Shown here piece after piece: positions 49,601-60,129 of a DNA stretch of 64,000 nt. Origin of the DNA: Promerops cafer (Eukaryota; Chordata; Aves; Passeriformes; Nectariniidae); assembly GCA_013398275.1 (NCBI GenBank), contig VZSE01012476.1:372001-436000 (forward strand), in the 5' to 3' direction. The notes beneath the pieces are model-generated. The model worked only from the letters and a program-made list of their open reading frames with translations. It did no database searches and had not been told where the DNA came from. Both the position numbers and the translations under genes were made by a program. Numbering within the stretch: the stretch's first letter is position 1; each line of letters starts with the position of its first letter.

Positions 49601-52600
49601 AGTGAGCTGCTGTACAGAACCAATCATCTATTTCAGAGGATGTTTGGACATGTCCTTCCCTCTCCTTGCTATCAGGCCAGGTTCTGAATATCTTTCTCTC
49701 TGTATTTTGGCTAGCAGTCCCAAAATTGCTCTTATCAGCCATTCTGAGCTCTTGCTCTGTGATTGTAACATGAAGGAGGACAGGGTTGAGCAGGTTTGTA
49801 CCTGGGCACTCCCTTTGGATTGCAGTCTTCAGTAATGAAGATAAAGTCAATTTGATAGTAGAAAAGATTATTCACAGACTTTTCTCCTCTCATGAACCTT
49901 TTTTCTTCTCTTGTGGATTCCAGTACAGTCTGGTTTATATTGCTATAACACTATTTCCACCTGGTCTGTTACTCTGTGCCACATCCTACACGACATAAAT
50001 TTATTTGTCTGCAGTTTGTTTAAAGTAGCACCTACATCTCCAGACTGCATTTCATGGAGAACACAACCCAGTCTCAAACAGGGTTTTTTTGAGTATTGGA
50101 TGGCTGTAAAGCCCATTCAGTGTGTGGGAACATAAGCCCACAGGCTGTGACAGCCACAGCCCAGCTGGCTGAGCTACACAGGCTGTGTAGCCAAAAACCC
50201 ACACAGACACCTCTGCTCAGTGTCGTGGTCACCACTGCCCTAATGCTCCGGGCTGTGGAGTGCCACAGGGAGCTGGCACAGACCATCTGCCTGCTCCTGG
50301 CACAGAGCAAACTGGAATTGGGAAAAGCCAGCTGCAGCAGTGCCCATACTGTGAAGAAATACTGCTACTTGCAGGGCCACCAGAATTCAGGACCTTCTAA
50401 AATTTTATTAGATTGTATAGCAAGTAATAACATAAAAAAAAAAAAAAAATTCTGAGTTCTTAGCTGCATCTAATGTTTAATACCGGCAAACCCAAATCGG
50501 TGAAAACTTCCATAAGAGAAGGGGTTAATCCCTGTGGGAATTCTCAACAGATTCCACTTTAGGAAATTATATCCTGCCTACTTTACAATTCCCTCTGGCT
50601 GTTTAAGCTGCTGCTGCTTATAGTCAAACCTTAATTGCTGGTGCACCACCATCACATATAAACCAAAAGAGGAAGCATTTCAGTAGCTGGCATTCTGCTC
50701 CAATTCCCTACTCTTGTGGCAAGGAGAAGCTACTTGCTGCCTGCCACCATGGCTTAGGGACATTCAGGAGGACAGTTCTCATAGCTAAGGGTTCCCATAT
50801 GGTTAGCCATAAGGGCAGTCAGCTTTGTGGTTTGGATTTATGCCCTGGATAGCTCATAGCACATAGCCAGCCTATCCACTGTTTGCTGAAAAGCAAGTGG
50901 ACAGCACTGAAAAGGGACAGACCTACAGTCAGCTGCAGGGTTAAAACCAAATACCAATCTTGTGATTGCTTAACCTTCAGCCCTGACATTTAACAGTGCA
51001 GGTAAGTTATTATTTTTGCTAACCAGACTCTGTCCTCAGAGCAGTACTAAACTGAACACTGAAAATAAGACAAAATTATGACTGTTTTTGGAAATGCAAA
51101 ACAAACAGAAGGCGAGTGCATTCTCTACTATCATAATTTCATACATGCCACTTCATCCAGCTGGATTACATACAAATAACCACATTAAAAGTCTTTCCTG
51201 AGGTTTGCTTGTTTGTGTTTTCAATGCTGGTTCAATGCTATTTCAAAATAATTTAGGAAGGATTAACACCAGAGAAAATACCCAGGTAGAAATATTGGCC
51301 TGAAGTTTTGAAAATGCCATTGTATTTCAGTGAAAGTATGCAACTTTTGCTCAAGAGATGAGAACACTGCTGGTCCTTTTTCATATATTTTGCTTTTAAA
51401 TATCCATTGTTTTTCCATCTGCTGAAAGTTAAACAGTAAAATTGCTATTTTCCTCACAACCCATATGAAGTTCTCTCCAGTATCCAGAGTCCTCTGGTTA
51501 AGATCTAACCAAAACTAAGAGCTTGATTCTGTCCATACTGAAGTCCAGACTAAAGCTCACAACTGCACTTGAGCCTGGACTGCGATGTCTGAATATTGTT
51601 GGGGTTGTGTTTCCTAGAAAGTGAGGCTGCAAAGTACAGACAAGTCCATGCTTAAAATTAAATGTATGGCTATGTGTTTTATAATAGGAGTCAGTAAAAA
51701 GAAATCCTTAAACAGTATTTCCTAAATTTAAAACCATACCAGAGAGAGAAAAACGGAGAAAAGCGGGAGGCAATAAAATGTAGGAACGTATTTATAGTTG
51801 TATCACTCAGCCATATAGATTAAATTGCATTTAGAGGTGTCTGACACTAGATGTCAAACAGAAGAGAGCCAAGAATCTCTCGGGTGAAAGCAAGAGATAA
51901 GAAAATACAGCTGAGAAAGGAGAAATCAACAGCCTCCCAGCAAACCAGGCAAGGTCCCAGGTCTGAAAGGTATAAACTATGAAGTCAAGAGACTAAAGGC
52001 TTGTTCCTCCTGCTGCTGGTCATCCGTGGGTAAATCATTCTGCTTTGGGGCAGTATCAGCACTGCAATGTTTCACTCTGGGAGACAGTCACCAGAATTAA
52101 GGCCATTCCTGCTCCAGGTCCATTCCTGTGCCAGCACTGCATGATGCTCTCTCCTGCACTCGTGCCATACTATCTGTGCCTCTGGCAGCTGCCCAGCCCT
52201 GCTCAGCCCACACGCAGGACAGCACCCCTGGCTGCAGGGACACCTCTGCCCCCACCCCATCCTGCCCACCTGCCCCACACAGCACCCACAGCTCAGTCTG
52301 TACTGTCCCAAAAAGCCTTGGGGAAGGATTTCTGGGGGATTTACAGAATCCCTCAGAAAATGCGCAGGGTGCGTTGCTGCAGCCACTCAGCCAGGCAATC
52401 TCTTGGTTAGGATGATACCTGGTGATAAGAGCCTGACACTGATAGCTGACAGGAGACATTTAATTCTTGCCTAAACGTGACACTTTTTTCACACTGCCTT
52501 CTCTCCCTGAAGAAAGAAAACACATTTCAGCTGTGTCCCCTCAAACTAATATGGAGTAGTTTGTAATTATCTCATAATGAGGTCTGGCACTTAGCAAGTA

Positions 52601-55600
52601 TGTTAGCTCCTGTGTTAAATGAATTAGCTTGATAACTGCTGATTTTTGTGACTCCCAAGTCACCCCAGTGGCATCCACTCTGCTTTTCACATCATCTGTC
52701 ACCATCCTCTCTCTGCAGGCAATTACAATTGTCATATTTCAAATTAGCAGAACAACTCTTACCATAAAATTCAGTAACTGGCTTGAAGCTATTCCTATAT
52801 GTAAAGATACAGCATGTCATACATTTTATCTACAGCTTCACTGAACCTCTACAGTTCTCCATTTGGAATTCAAAATTGTTTTGCAGATATTAAAGGAACT
52901 GAACCAAACATCACCTCATCTGCTGGAAACATTACCAAATGTCAGTAGTTGATAGTGAATGTATTCGAGGACTTCTTCATTTATTAATTAGAAACAATTT
53001 TTCCCCACCTTCCTTATTTCTTTAATGTATAATTTGGAGCATTTATATACTAAAAAATGTAAACCAGAAAATTATTCACAGTTACCAGTATCTGCATTTG
53101 TCTCATATGTGAGTTAGCTGAGAACTTCCCACTCACTCCCCAAGAGGCATATAAACTTAAAAGTTAAAAGAACTAATTAAGTAAGAAAAAATCAAAGGAG
53201 AGGAAAAGGCAGAAGTGAGAAAGCATGTATAAACTGCTCATCTAGTGCACATCATACTGCAGGATGTTTTTCATGATCCTGGCACAGATGGCAACAACTG
53301 TAGCACTCCCAAAATCACCAGTCAGTGTTCTGTGAGAGTGCCAAGAAGAACACAGACCCTTACAATCCTTACAATCTCATGAGATTTGCTGGGATTATGG
53401 TATCAATAAAAAGATGCTTTAGGGGTTACAGTGGTAGTGCTGGGTTGACAGTTGGACTTGATGATTTTAGAGGTCTCTTCCAACCTTTTTTGGAATTCTC
53501 TGATTCTATAGTAGACCCCAATATCTTTACAAGGGAAACAGTCTATTTTGTATATAAACAGGCCTGAAGACTTTATAAAAAGTATACTGTAGCATAAGAG
53601 ATTTGTCAAGGCCTGTGACTAAACAAATGAATGAATAAACAAAAGCAACCACACACACCCCACACACACCAAACACACTTAGAAACTTTCTTAAAAGAAC
53701 AGATACACAGTTCATTCCCTCTTACTCACTTCCAGCCCTCACCCAGAGGGCATCTTCTTGAACTGACCTGAAGTCATCTTAGCCCTACTGCATCTCAAAG
53801 GCACCATTTGTGCAAGTGGTTGCTCTGGTTGTGCAAATTAGAGATGCAGTGTATATTACAATGGATATAAAGTATAATTCAATTTATTAGGAAAAATATC
53901 CCATTCTCATCTTAGAATGTATAACGTACTGGCACGCATTTAATGGATAGATAGGTTGGAAAAGCATTTTCCCACAAATACACGGAATCTACGTGCACTT
54001 GATGAGTACATCCCAAACAAGCCAAGAAGGAGTAAGAGCTCAGCAGGGGTCTGGACTCACCGTTTGCCACATGCCGTGGTTGATGAGCGGTCCGGTGCTG
54101 GTCACGCGGCCGATTCCGCTGTATTTCAGCTGCAGCTCTAGCCGTCCCTTGCGCAAAGCCAACACTATCCATGTGCTGTCTTGGTGGCCTCCAGCAAAGA
54201 AAAGGATACCTTCAGGATCAAAGGTTCTAAAGTCGAACTCAGCCACAAGTCTGACCGCACAGGTGCCAAGAAATAAATTGGTTATGCAGAGTTCAAAAAC
54301 CACAGCGTACTTTCCATACAGATAGCATCAATTCTAGCAGCTCTAAAGCTCTGTTAAAACATACTAGCTTTTAATGCACTCCTGAAAGCCTGAAGATGTG
54401 AGTACAGCTTTTAAAATATCATCAAGAATAAAGAATACAATTCAGTAATTATCCTAACAGCTCTGTGGTCAAGGCTGCCTTTGTTAATTACTGGTTTAAG
54501 TAATGTTTAGCCTAACAGGTCTTCATAATCCAAGCAAATAATGATGAATGTAGGGTCAATTATTATTGTAACCACTCCCTTGCAAGTATCCAAGCCAGTC
54601 AGAGCATTTGACTGTCATTCTAAATTGTCCTCACCTTGTCAATTGTTTCCTTTTGAAGCGCAGCCTGATAACAGGAGTGCCGCTGAACATCCTCCCTAGG
54701 TGCAAGGATTTAATGCTCCTTCCAGCAGCAAAAGGCACACATGGTATGATGTTCTAGAATCAAAACACATTTCTGAGTGCTTATTGTCCTCACACAGCAG
54801 AAAGAGAATCAGAGAGTGCTGTAAAGTAAAGGTCTGTTTGCAGTTACAGCAATGAACACTGACATACCTCACATGTATTCATGTCCTGGGAAAGTTTCAC
54901 TCCCCCTCTGCCATCACAATGACAGGTGTAACTCCCTGGTGAGTTGACACAGGTCTGTTCACAGAGCTTTTCTTCACATTCATCTATATCTACACAAGAT
55001 CAGAGAAGAAAGGAGACAAAAACACTGAGTTTGTTTAAACATGACAGAACTGAGGGAATGGCCTGAAGTTGCGTCAGGAGCGGTTTAGGTTGGATATTAG
55101 AAAAAGGTTTTTCACCCAGAGGGTGGTTGGGCACTGGAACAGGCTCCCCAGGGAAGTGGTCACAGCACCAAGCCTGACAAAGTTCAAGAAGCATTTGGAC
55201 AATGGTCTTGGGCACATGGTATGACTCTTGGGGTTGGTGCTGTGCAGGGCCAGAAGTTGGACTCTATCCTTGGATCCTTGTGGGTTCCTTCCAACTCAGC
55301 TTATTCTCTGAAATCTATTTTCACAGACAGATTCCAGCTGCCCAAAGATACATAGCAAGTCAGTGGGAAGGCTGGAAGCAGAACTCAACTACTTGTCTGC
55401 TGGAGCAGAGCCCTGGGCTTTAACTTCTAGACAAGACTTCCTCCCTTCAGGCCCCTTCTGCTATGCCTGTACTGACTGGCTCCTGCTCCTTGCAGTCAGG
55501 GACTGCATATAAAACCTGAGTTTCTCATTCACTGTTTTCTTTTCTTTAGCTATTTTTTATCTTCTTCACAAACAAATGCAGGAAAGCAAACTGCGACAGC

Positions 55601-58600
55601 CCACAGGGATCTCTTCAGGCAGAGTTTAACACTTAGCACCCAACAGGACTGGTTGGAGTGTGATTTGAGTCACTACGTTAACTTAGACAAAAGGCAGGGA
55701 ACAATGCTGGTTTTGGAATACTTTCAAAACTTACTCTGTTGAGAAAGCTTGCGGCAGTGTAGCCAGCAGAACTGTGCATGGTTCCAGTACATATTAAGTT
55801 CCTAGCTCAGAGTAATACCACAAGACAGGTTTTGAAAAGAGAGCTACTGCTTTGTAACTTTTCTTGTCCTATGATGGGAGACAGCAGCACTCACAGATGC
55901 TTCTGAGCTTTCACCAAATCTTGCACTTGTTGAAATTTCAAGAAATCTCAGTACTTTGGCTCGTATAGCTTGATTCAAGTCATCAAAGACAACTGCAAAC
56001 TCACTGAACTCAAAGATGACTTGATGAAGTCAAAGGTGACCGCAGACTGCAAACTCACTCCCAACTAGGGAAAGGGAACAGAACTCTAGTGTGTAAGTAA
56101 GATTAAAAAAGAAATGAAAAAAGCTTTTACTGAAGCCTGAAACTAAATTTCTGGGGTTCTACAGATTTAAATTATGTAATAAATGCTAACATACTTCTTG
56201 AGCTTACCCTGACAAGTTTTTCTCACGTCATCGTACTTGTAGCCTGCATCACAAAGACATTCATACGAGCTTATTAAATTTTTACAATGAGCTTCTCCAC
56301 AGATGTCTGCTGATGCTGTGCATTCATCTATGTCTGCAAAACAAGCAATTAAACAACACGAATTCAGAGGAGGATAATCACTGTTCACACAGCGTGAGCT
56401 TAGGGCAAGGAGATCCCTGCGTAGTTTTGGAAACTGAAAAAAAACAGTATCTTTAATAATCTACTTTTAGGGTTAGCTAGCAATAGGAAGTGACTTCAGA
56501 CTTCAAAAATCAGTGGGTCTTTTTTAGCTTAGGCCATTAACCACTGTTGGAAAAAGCAATGCAAAGTGAACTAGGAGAAAAACTGTAAAACAAAACAACT
56601 ACCACAAAACCAAAAAGCCCCACTCTCCCCAGTCAGAGGGACTGAAACTGCAAGGTTAAAAAAAGGCAGAATCTTAGGAGCAGCAGCATGAATGTTACCA
56701 AAACACTGAAGGAACACTCAGCCTGAGGCACTTCAGAGATTTCTGCTCTGTGTCCTCAGACAGGCAAACAATAAATTTTCATGTATTTACAAAGCTAAGA
56801 TCTAAATCTGCTGGTCTGTAGTGGCAAAGGAGAATTGAAGCAGCCCAATTTGTCACAGAGAACAAGCCATGCCAGAGAGATGTGGGGTTTTGCCATAAGG
56901 GCGGGCAATGAACTGGAACTGGAAGTCCATAAAAAAACACGTTTTTCTCACATATTAACTAATACCCTGCAGAATCCCAGTGTTGACAAAACATTTGCAG
57001 TATATCAAGAGTTTAATATTTACTTTTGCTTTCTAGTATGTGCTAAAACCACAATTACACATCACTCTTGTTGATTTTCCCACGTATGAGTGAACTGGCT
57101 GAGCACCCTGTGTAGCTTAGCCTACAAATCAAGACAAGAGGGAACTTTGGTGTGTATGCCCACGATGACAGGAACAAACATTAAAAAGGTCAAAATGCAG
57201 TGATAAATCTGAGCTATCAATAACCACACCTGACAGAAATCTCAGCAGCTGGAAGGTCACACGTTGAAGCTACAGAATGCCTCTACAGTAGTGCTCACAG
57301 TGCTCTAGGAGACAGCACTAGGGTATGGAACAAATGTACATACACAGGAAAACAAACACATATGTGAGCCCCTCACCATCCACCTGTCCATGCTGACTGG
57401 CACCAGAGGGCAATCCAAAAGTGAAGTTGGCTCTTCTAAGTTGCTGCTCCCATTAGGAATGGATACCATGTAATCTACATAGTCATCACTTTTTAGAGTG
57501 GAAGTGACATAGAAACAAAATCTTGCTCTTTTTCTTTTTGCAGGTAGCATTAATAAGTTGTTCAGATCAAGTATGCAAATTGTTTAGAAATAAGTCATCA
57601 CATCCATCTCTAAGAGATATATACCTGTTTTTTCATAAGATGAACATCACTAACAGCCACCTGTTGTTGAGTTATTGAGTTTGTCTCAGCATGCAGTCTC
57701 TTAACACTTTTAAAATCTCAGTTGCTTAAGTTTGGGTTATGTAAATTCATTTGGCAGTTTGGATCAGAAATTTCAGGTCCTCACTTTCTGTTCTCAGCTG
57801 GTATGTAAAACAGCTGCCAAACTTCTCTAGGGCCTTTCTACACCTATTAATATTGAGTTGCAGTGAATTTAGCCATCTGTAGCTATCTGAATTCATTAGC
57901 TGCTGCACATGTCCAAATCTAAAAAAAATAAAATAAGAAACATACAAAAGAAAAACAAATGGCTCACATACTACAACACTGTGAGACTGGAAAGAATCAT
58001 AACAACACATCTGGCCAGCACTTCCTCCTCTCAATGTCAGGATATGAGGACTGATCAACTAAACCAATTTAGCACAATCCAAGCCACAAATCCTCTGTGA
58101 ATCACTCCTGTGTTATGCTTTTGAGAGCATCATGGTCCAACTGCTGACAAGCCCAGGCATGTAGGCTGGCTGGAGCACCCAGCACAACCCCAGTGGAGTA
58201 AAGCTAAGAGGAGCTACCAGCAAGTTTCTGCTGGGCTAGGGAGCAGACCAGGATTGCTCAGGGCAAGCCTGCTCTCCAAAATACAGACACAAGTCACGAA
58301 CCATCTGCCCTGAAGCAAACTGAGAGTCCCAGCAAAGCTTACCTTCACATATTTTGCTGTCTTTAAGAGCATAACCACTGTAGCATGAGCACCGGTAGCT
58401 GCCTAGCTTGTTGAGGCAGAGCTGGTTACAGCCGCCGTTCTGTGTTCTGCATTCATCAATATCTACATCAAAAGAAAGTGTCACAGTCAGCTTTTCACAT
58501 CTGTAAATAATCTACAGGGTGGCAGTGGAATAGGCGTTGGGAAGGAGAAATACCAAACAAGAAACAGTATTACAGATGCAACACAGTGATATAAAAAAGC

Positions 58601-60129
58601 ACAAAGATTTCATTCAAACATTTCATGCATATAAGCTCAAGTTTGTTTAACTTACAAAAAAAAAAAAAAAAGGAGAGAGAAGGATCTGTAACTGAATAGT
58701 AACTCCTTCACAGCTCTGAGAATACATAAAAGTATCTTTAGTCACTGTGGAGGCAAAAAAGCTTGTTTGCAGAAGCAAACTAGTTATGTATTTTATATCA
58801 TAACTAAGGACTAAAATTATGCTATGGCCAGTAAGTTCAGGAAAAAAGCTTTAAATAAAACAGGAACACAATATTGTTACTATTACAGAACTCATGAGAA
58901 CACAGAAGTTCCAAGTTCACACCTGCTGAACATTGTGAGCTTAACTGTGCCCCACTGAAATTGGCAGCAAAAGCCTGTAAACTCCACCCTGAGTTTCACC
59001 CTCAGTCTACCCTACCTGCCAATTATGTCCTGCTTGTCTATGGGACTCCAGAGTTAGCTGATGGGTAGAACAGCATGTCATAGCATTTTATAAGAAGGTA
59101 AGGAAATATGCTTTAGACTGATCTGACCTCTCAAAGCCAACTGGTCTGCTTTCTGAATTGATTAAATAAGATGCTTGAGTTATCCTATAAACTAATCACA
59201 ATATTTACATGAGAAGGAAAGGCTTAGACCTCCTGCTGTCTTGGTTGCCACAATTCTGGACTGGCTGAATACAATTTGTAGTCATTACTTACTATTGGCA
59301 AGCAAAAAAGCAGTGGCCCTGACAGGAAGCCTTGCAGGCAGAAGAAAAAAAAAAAAAAACAACAGAAAACAAGAGGAGGGAAGATAACTTGTAGAGAAAA
59401 CTCTGTGGGCAGCTGGAACTTCTGGCACCAATAGTTTCTGTCTGAAATTCTCTTTTGAGGTGACAGAAATACACCAATGGAATATGTGGAATTAAGTGGA
59501 TGTGGAATAAGGTCAGACTAGCAAGGAGGTTTTAACAGACTAATTTTATCAGTTTGTGTGTCATCAGACTCAAACCTCAATTTGCTGACTGGAAGTCATT
59601 GTTCCCACTGCAGGGATGCTAAATGGGAAGACAGGCCAGCTTCTCTGGCTCTGTGGCCTGTGATCTGTTACACCAGGGCTCACAGCAGCAGCTGATGCAG
59701 TTCTGCTTGAAAAGCCACTACTACTCTATTTCTGCTGCTGCTTTCAGAGGAGTGGAGCAGAACGTTGGAGCATAAATTCTTGGATTACCTTACCAAGACC
59801 AAGCTGAGCTCCACTAGAATCATATAAAAATGCTAATGTGAAAAAACTACCTGTATCCCAGAAGGGTAAAAACATGAACAATGTGTAAGCCAGGTTCAGT
59901 TCTGTGACTTTTGAATTGCGCAGCACAGTATCAGTGACCATTTGAGAATACAGCAAAACCCAAAATATCTTTGTTACAAGAATAAAAGATAATGAAACCA
60001 AATTACCTTTCTCGCATTTTTTTCCCTGCCAGCCATGCCTGCATTCACAATAGAAATCCCCCTTGAGATCCTCACATTTGACGGTCCCTTCTTTGTGACA
60101 AGGATTGGGAGAACACTGGTTTGGCAAAT
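40494..60129 (-). CDS. GAS6: GAS6, growth arrest-specific 6, EGF1 to C terminus (eleven coding exons)
   Basis: Seen: eleven exons (60129-60007, 58462-58343, 56333-56208, 54989-54868, 54753-54635, 54250-54061, 48690-48526, 47026-46858, 45312-45140, 44316-44091, 40645-40494) with GT/AG borders and matching phases. They give 560 residues plus one split codon and a TAG stop. Domains in order: EGF-like 1-4, laminin G-like 1 (VAEFDFRTFDPEG, STWIVLALR, INHGMWQT) and laminin G-like 2 (DYHSTKKLKQQ, HGCMTL). Known: GAS6 is a secreted vitamin K-dependent protein whose Gla domain binds phosphatidylserine and whose LG domains bind TYRO3, AXL and MERTK, promoting clearance of dead cells and survival signalling. 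The relative PROS1 is excluded by the LG sequence and by the TMEM255B neighbour. Missing: signal peptide, Gla domain and the linker exon before EGF1, presumably beyond 64000. Confidence 0.96.
41221..41289 (+). repeat. Tandem duplication, 37-base unit
   Basis: GCATCAGTTGAATTGATCAG at 41221 returns at 41258 as GCATCAATTGAATTGATCAG. The shared 32 bases differ at one position. It is in the last intron of GAS6. Confidence 0.9.
42150..42172 (+). repeat. A8 T15 homopolymer junction
   Basis: A run of eight A directly followed by fifteen T, able to form a small hairpin. In the last GAS6 intron. Confidence 0.8.
44091..44316 (-). CDS. GAS6: GAS6 exon, laminin G-like 2, middle part
   Basis: A 226-base exon (75 codons plus 1 base) after TGCTGTTCAG with donor GTGAGC. 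It encodes FIIMALENTVVSRLAINLCD, a basic/acidic stretch with VDVLLKKDHLSLRVDGVAGE, and a segment ending YVGGLP. This is the most divergent exon compared with human GAS6, but SLRVDG and GGLP anchor the alignment. The final G joins AC of the last exon to make Asp. Confidence 0.93.
44587..44658 (+). repeat. Tandem duplication, 36-base unit
   Basis: Two adjacent copies beginning ACCAAACTGACTGGAGCTGC, at 44587 and 44623, identical at 35 of 36 bases. It lies in the GAS6 intron between 44317 and 45139 and must be recent. Confidence 0.93.
45140..45312 (-). CDS. GAS6: GAS6 exon, laminin G-like 2, first part
   Basis: A 173-base exon (2 bases plus 57 codons) after TTTTTCTGCAG with donor GTACAA. It encodes QPSSGNETKTNWEIEVNAVI, QPATDTGVLFALVTEEASVP and LSLSLIDYHSTKKLKQQ. 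The VLFAL and DYHSTKKLK blocks identify LG2 of GAS6. NET is a further potential N-glycosylation site. Confidence 0.95.
45313..48525 (-). other. GAS6: GAS6 introns 12 and 11 (either side of exon 46858-47026)
   Basis: Two introns of about 1.5 kb each with no recognisable repeat or nested gene. Confidence 0.7.
46858..47026 (-). CDS. GAS6: GAS6 exon, end of LG1 and start of LG2
   Basis: A 169-base exon (56 codons plus 1 base) after TCTTCCTAG with donor GTAAGT. It encodes INPRLDGCMRAWNWLNGEDT, SIQETIKMNEKMQCFAVAGR and GSFYPGRGFAVFNLTY. The RLDGCMR...MQCF pair holds the two cysteines that close LG1. The NLT near the end is a sequon not present at this place in the human protein as I know it. The final A joins TG of the next exon to make Met. 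Confidence 0.95.
48526..48690 (-). CDS. GAS6: GAS6 exon, laminin G-like 1, second half
   Basis: A 165-base exon of 55 whole codons after a T-rich tract and CAG, donor GTAAGT. It encodes ISVEELERNLIIKVNRDAVM, KIAVSGDLFTLAKGVYQLNL and TVGGIPFKTKDLILP. The N-L-T in YQLNLTVGG is the N-glycosylation sequon also found at this place in human GAS6. The intron before it is the longest fully contained GAS6 intron (about 5.4 kb). Confidence 0.96.
50434..50449 (+). repeat. Poly(A) tract, 16 bases
   Basis: Homopolymer A run in GAS6 intron 10. Confidence 0.8.
53423..53511 (+). mobile_element. CR1 LINE 3' terminus, sense to +, antisense to GAS6
   Basis: GGGTTACAGTGGTAGTGCTG, GTTGGACTTGATGATTTTAG, GGTCTCTTCCAACC and a terminal GATTCTATAG. 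About 90 bases in GAS6 intron 10. Confidence 0.85.
53648..53678 (+). repeat. CA-rich simple repeat
   Basis: Interrupted (CA)n with CCC and AAA breaks. Confidence 0.75.
54061..54250 (-). CDS. GAS6: GAS6 exon, core of laminin G-like 1
   Basis: A 190-base exon (1 base plus 63 codons) after TGTGCGGTCAG with donor GTGAGT. It encodes LVAEFDFRTFDPEGILFFAG, GHQDSTWIVLALRKGRLELQ, LKYSGIGRVTSTGPLINHGM and WQT. The acidic DFRTFDPEG stretch includes residues that help bind calcium between the two LG domains in the human structure. It is the most strongly conserved block in the window. Confidence 0.97.
54635..54753 (-). CDS. GAS6: GAS6 exon, linker and start of laminin G-like 1
   Basis: A 119-base exon (39 codons plus 2 bases) after GATTCTAG with donor GTGAGG. 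It encodes NIIPCVPFAAGRSIKSLHLG, then RMFSGTPVIRLRFKRKQLT. The Cys in IIPC matches the linker cysteine that, in human GAS6, bonds to an LG domain. The last two bases AG join A of the next exon to give Arg. Intron 8 before it is only 114 bases. Confidence 0.94.
54868..54989 (-). CDS. GAS6: GAS6 exon, EGF-like domain 4 (calcium-binding)
   Basis: A 122-base exon (2 bases plus 40 codons) after CTTGTGTAG with donor GTATGT. It encodes IDECEEKLCEQTCVNSPGSY, then TCHCDGRGGVKLSQDMNTCE. The DGRGG insert between cysteines 5 and 6 is typical of the last EGF of GAS6. It ends on a whole codon, which sets the phase of the following LG1 exon. Confidence 0.95.
55051..55314 (+). mobile_element. CR1 LINE 3' end in GAS6 intron 7
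   Basis: About 264 bases: GGTTTAGGTTGGATATTAG, CTGGAACAGGCTCCCCAGGG, GTTGGACTCTATCCTTGGAT, CTTGTGGGTTCCTTCCAACT. The tail resembles the 3' half of the SINE at 7818-7966, so this is the CR1 subtype type that could have supplied that SINE's tail. It lies only 62 bases upstream (in transcript direction) of the EGF4 exon's acceptor. Confidence 0.9.
56208..56333 (-). CDS. GAS6: GAS6 exon, EGF-like domain 3 (calcium-binding)
   Basis: A 126-base exon after TGTCTGCAAA read on the + side (acceptor TTTGCAG on the - strand), with donor GTAAGC. It encodes DIDECTASADICGEAHC, KNLISSYECLCDAGY and KYDDVRKTCQ. Six cysteines and the calcium motif are kept. Odd point: in CKNLISSYEC the usual Gly before Ser-Tyr (as in LGSY/PGSY of the neighbouring domains) is Ser. 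Confidence 0.95.
58343..58462 (-). CDS. GAS6: GAS6 exon, EGF-like domain 2 (calcium-binding)
   Basis: A 120-base exon after TTTGATGTAG, donor GTAAGC. It encodes DIDECRTQNGGCNQLCL, NKLGSYRCSCYSGY and ALKDSKICE (first D shared with the previous exon). DIDEC and CLNKLGSYRC are the calcium-binding and Asn-hydroxylation signatures of a cbEGF domain. All six cysteines are present. Confidence 0.95.
58656..58671 (+). repeat. Poly(A) tract, 16 bases
   Basis: Homopolymer A run in GAS6 intron 5, seen as poly(T) on the transcribed strand. Confidence 0.8.
59345..59359 (+). repeat. Poly(A) tract, 15 bases
   Basis: Homopolymer A run in GAS6 intron 5. Confidence 0.8.
60007..60129 (-). CDS. GAS6: GAS6 exon, EGF-like domain 1
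   Basis: A 123-base exon (2 bases, 40 codons, 1 base), acceptor TTTAAATCAG and donor GTAATT. It encodes LPNQCSPNPCHKEG, then TVKCEDLKGDFYCECRHGW and QGKKCEK, with six cysteines in EGF spacing. The CEDLKGDFYC block carries the C-x-D/N-x4-F/Y-x-C signature of Asp/Asn beta-hydroxylation. The first split codon ends in AT, so Asn is expected if the exon before ends in A. Confidence 0.94.

Larger units (their letters stand above)
48691..54060 (-). other. GAS6: GAS6 intron 10 (5.4 kb)
   Basis: Contains a poly(A) run, a C/G-rich patch at about 52090-52390 open in several frames on both strands but without recognisable protein sequence, a CA-rich repeat and a small CR1 tail. Confidence 0.7.
56334..60006 (-). 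other. GAS6: GAS6 introns 6 and 5 (around exon 58343-58462)
   Basis: No repeat beyond two poly(A) runs and no nested gene seen. Confidence 0.7.

Noticed and set aside
50096..50455. A 119-codon open frame on the + strand in GAS6 intron 10, ending in poly(A)
   Set aside because: It looks a little like a processed transcript because of the A run, but the protein has no similarity I recognise and the frame is probably due to local G/C richness.
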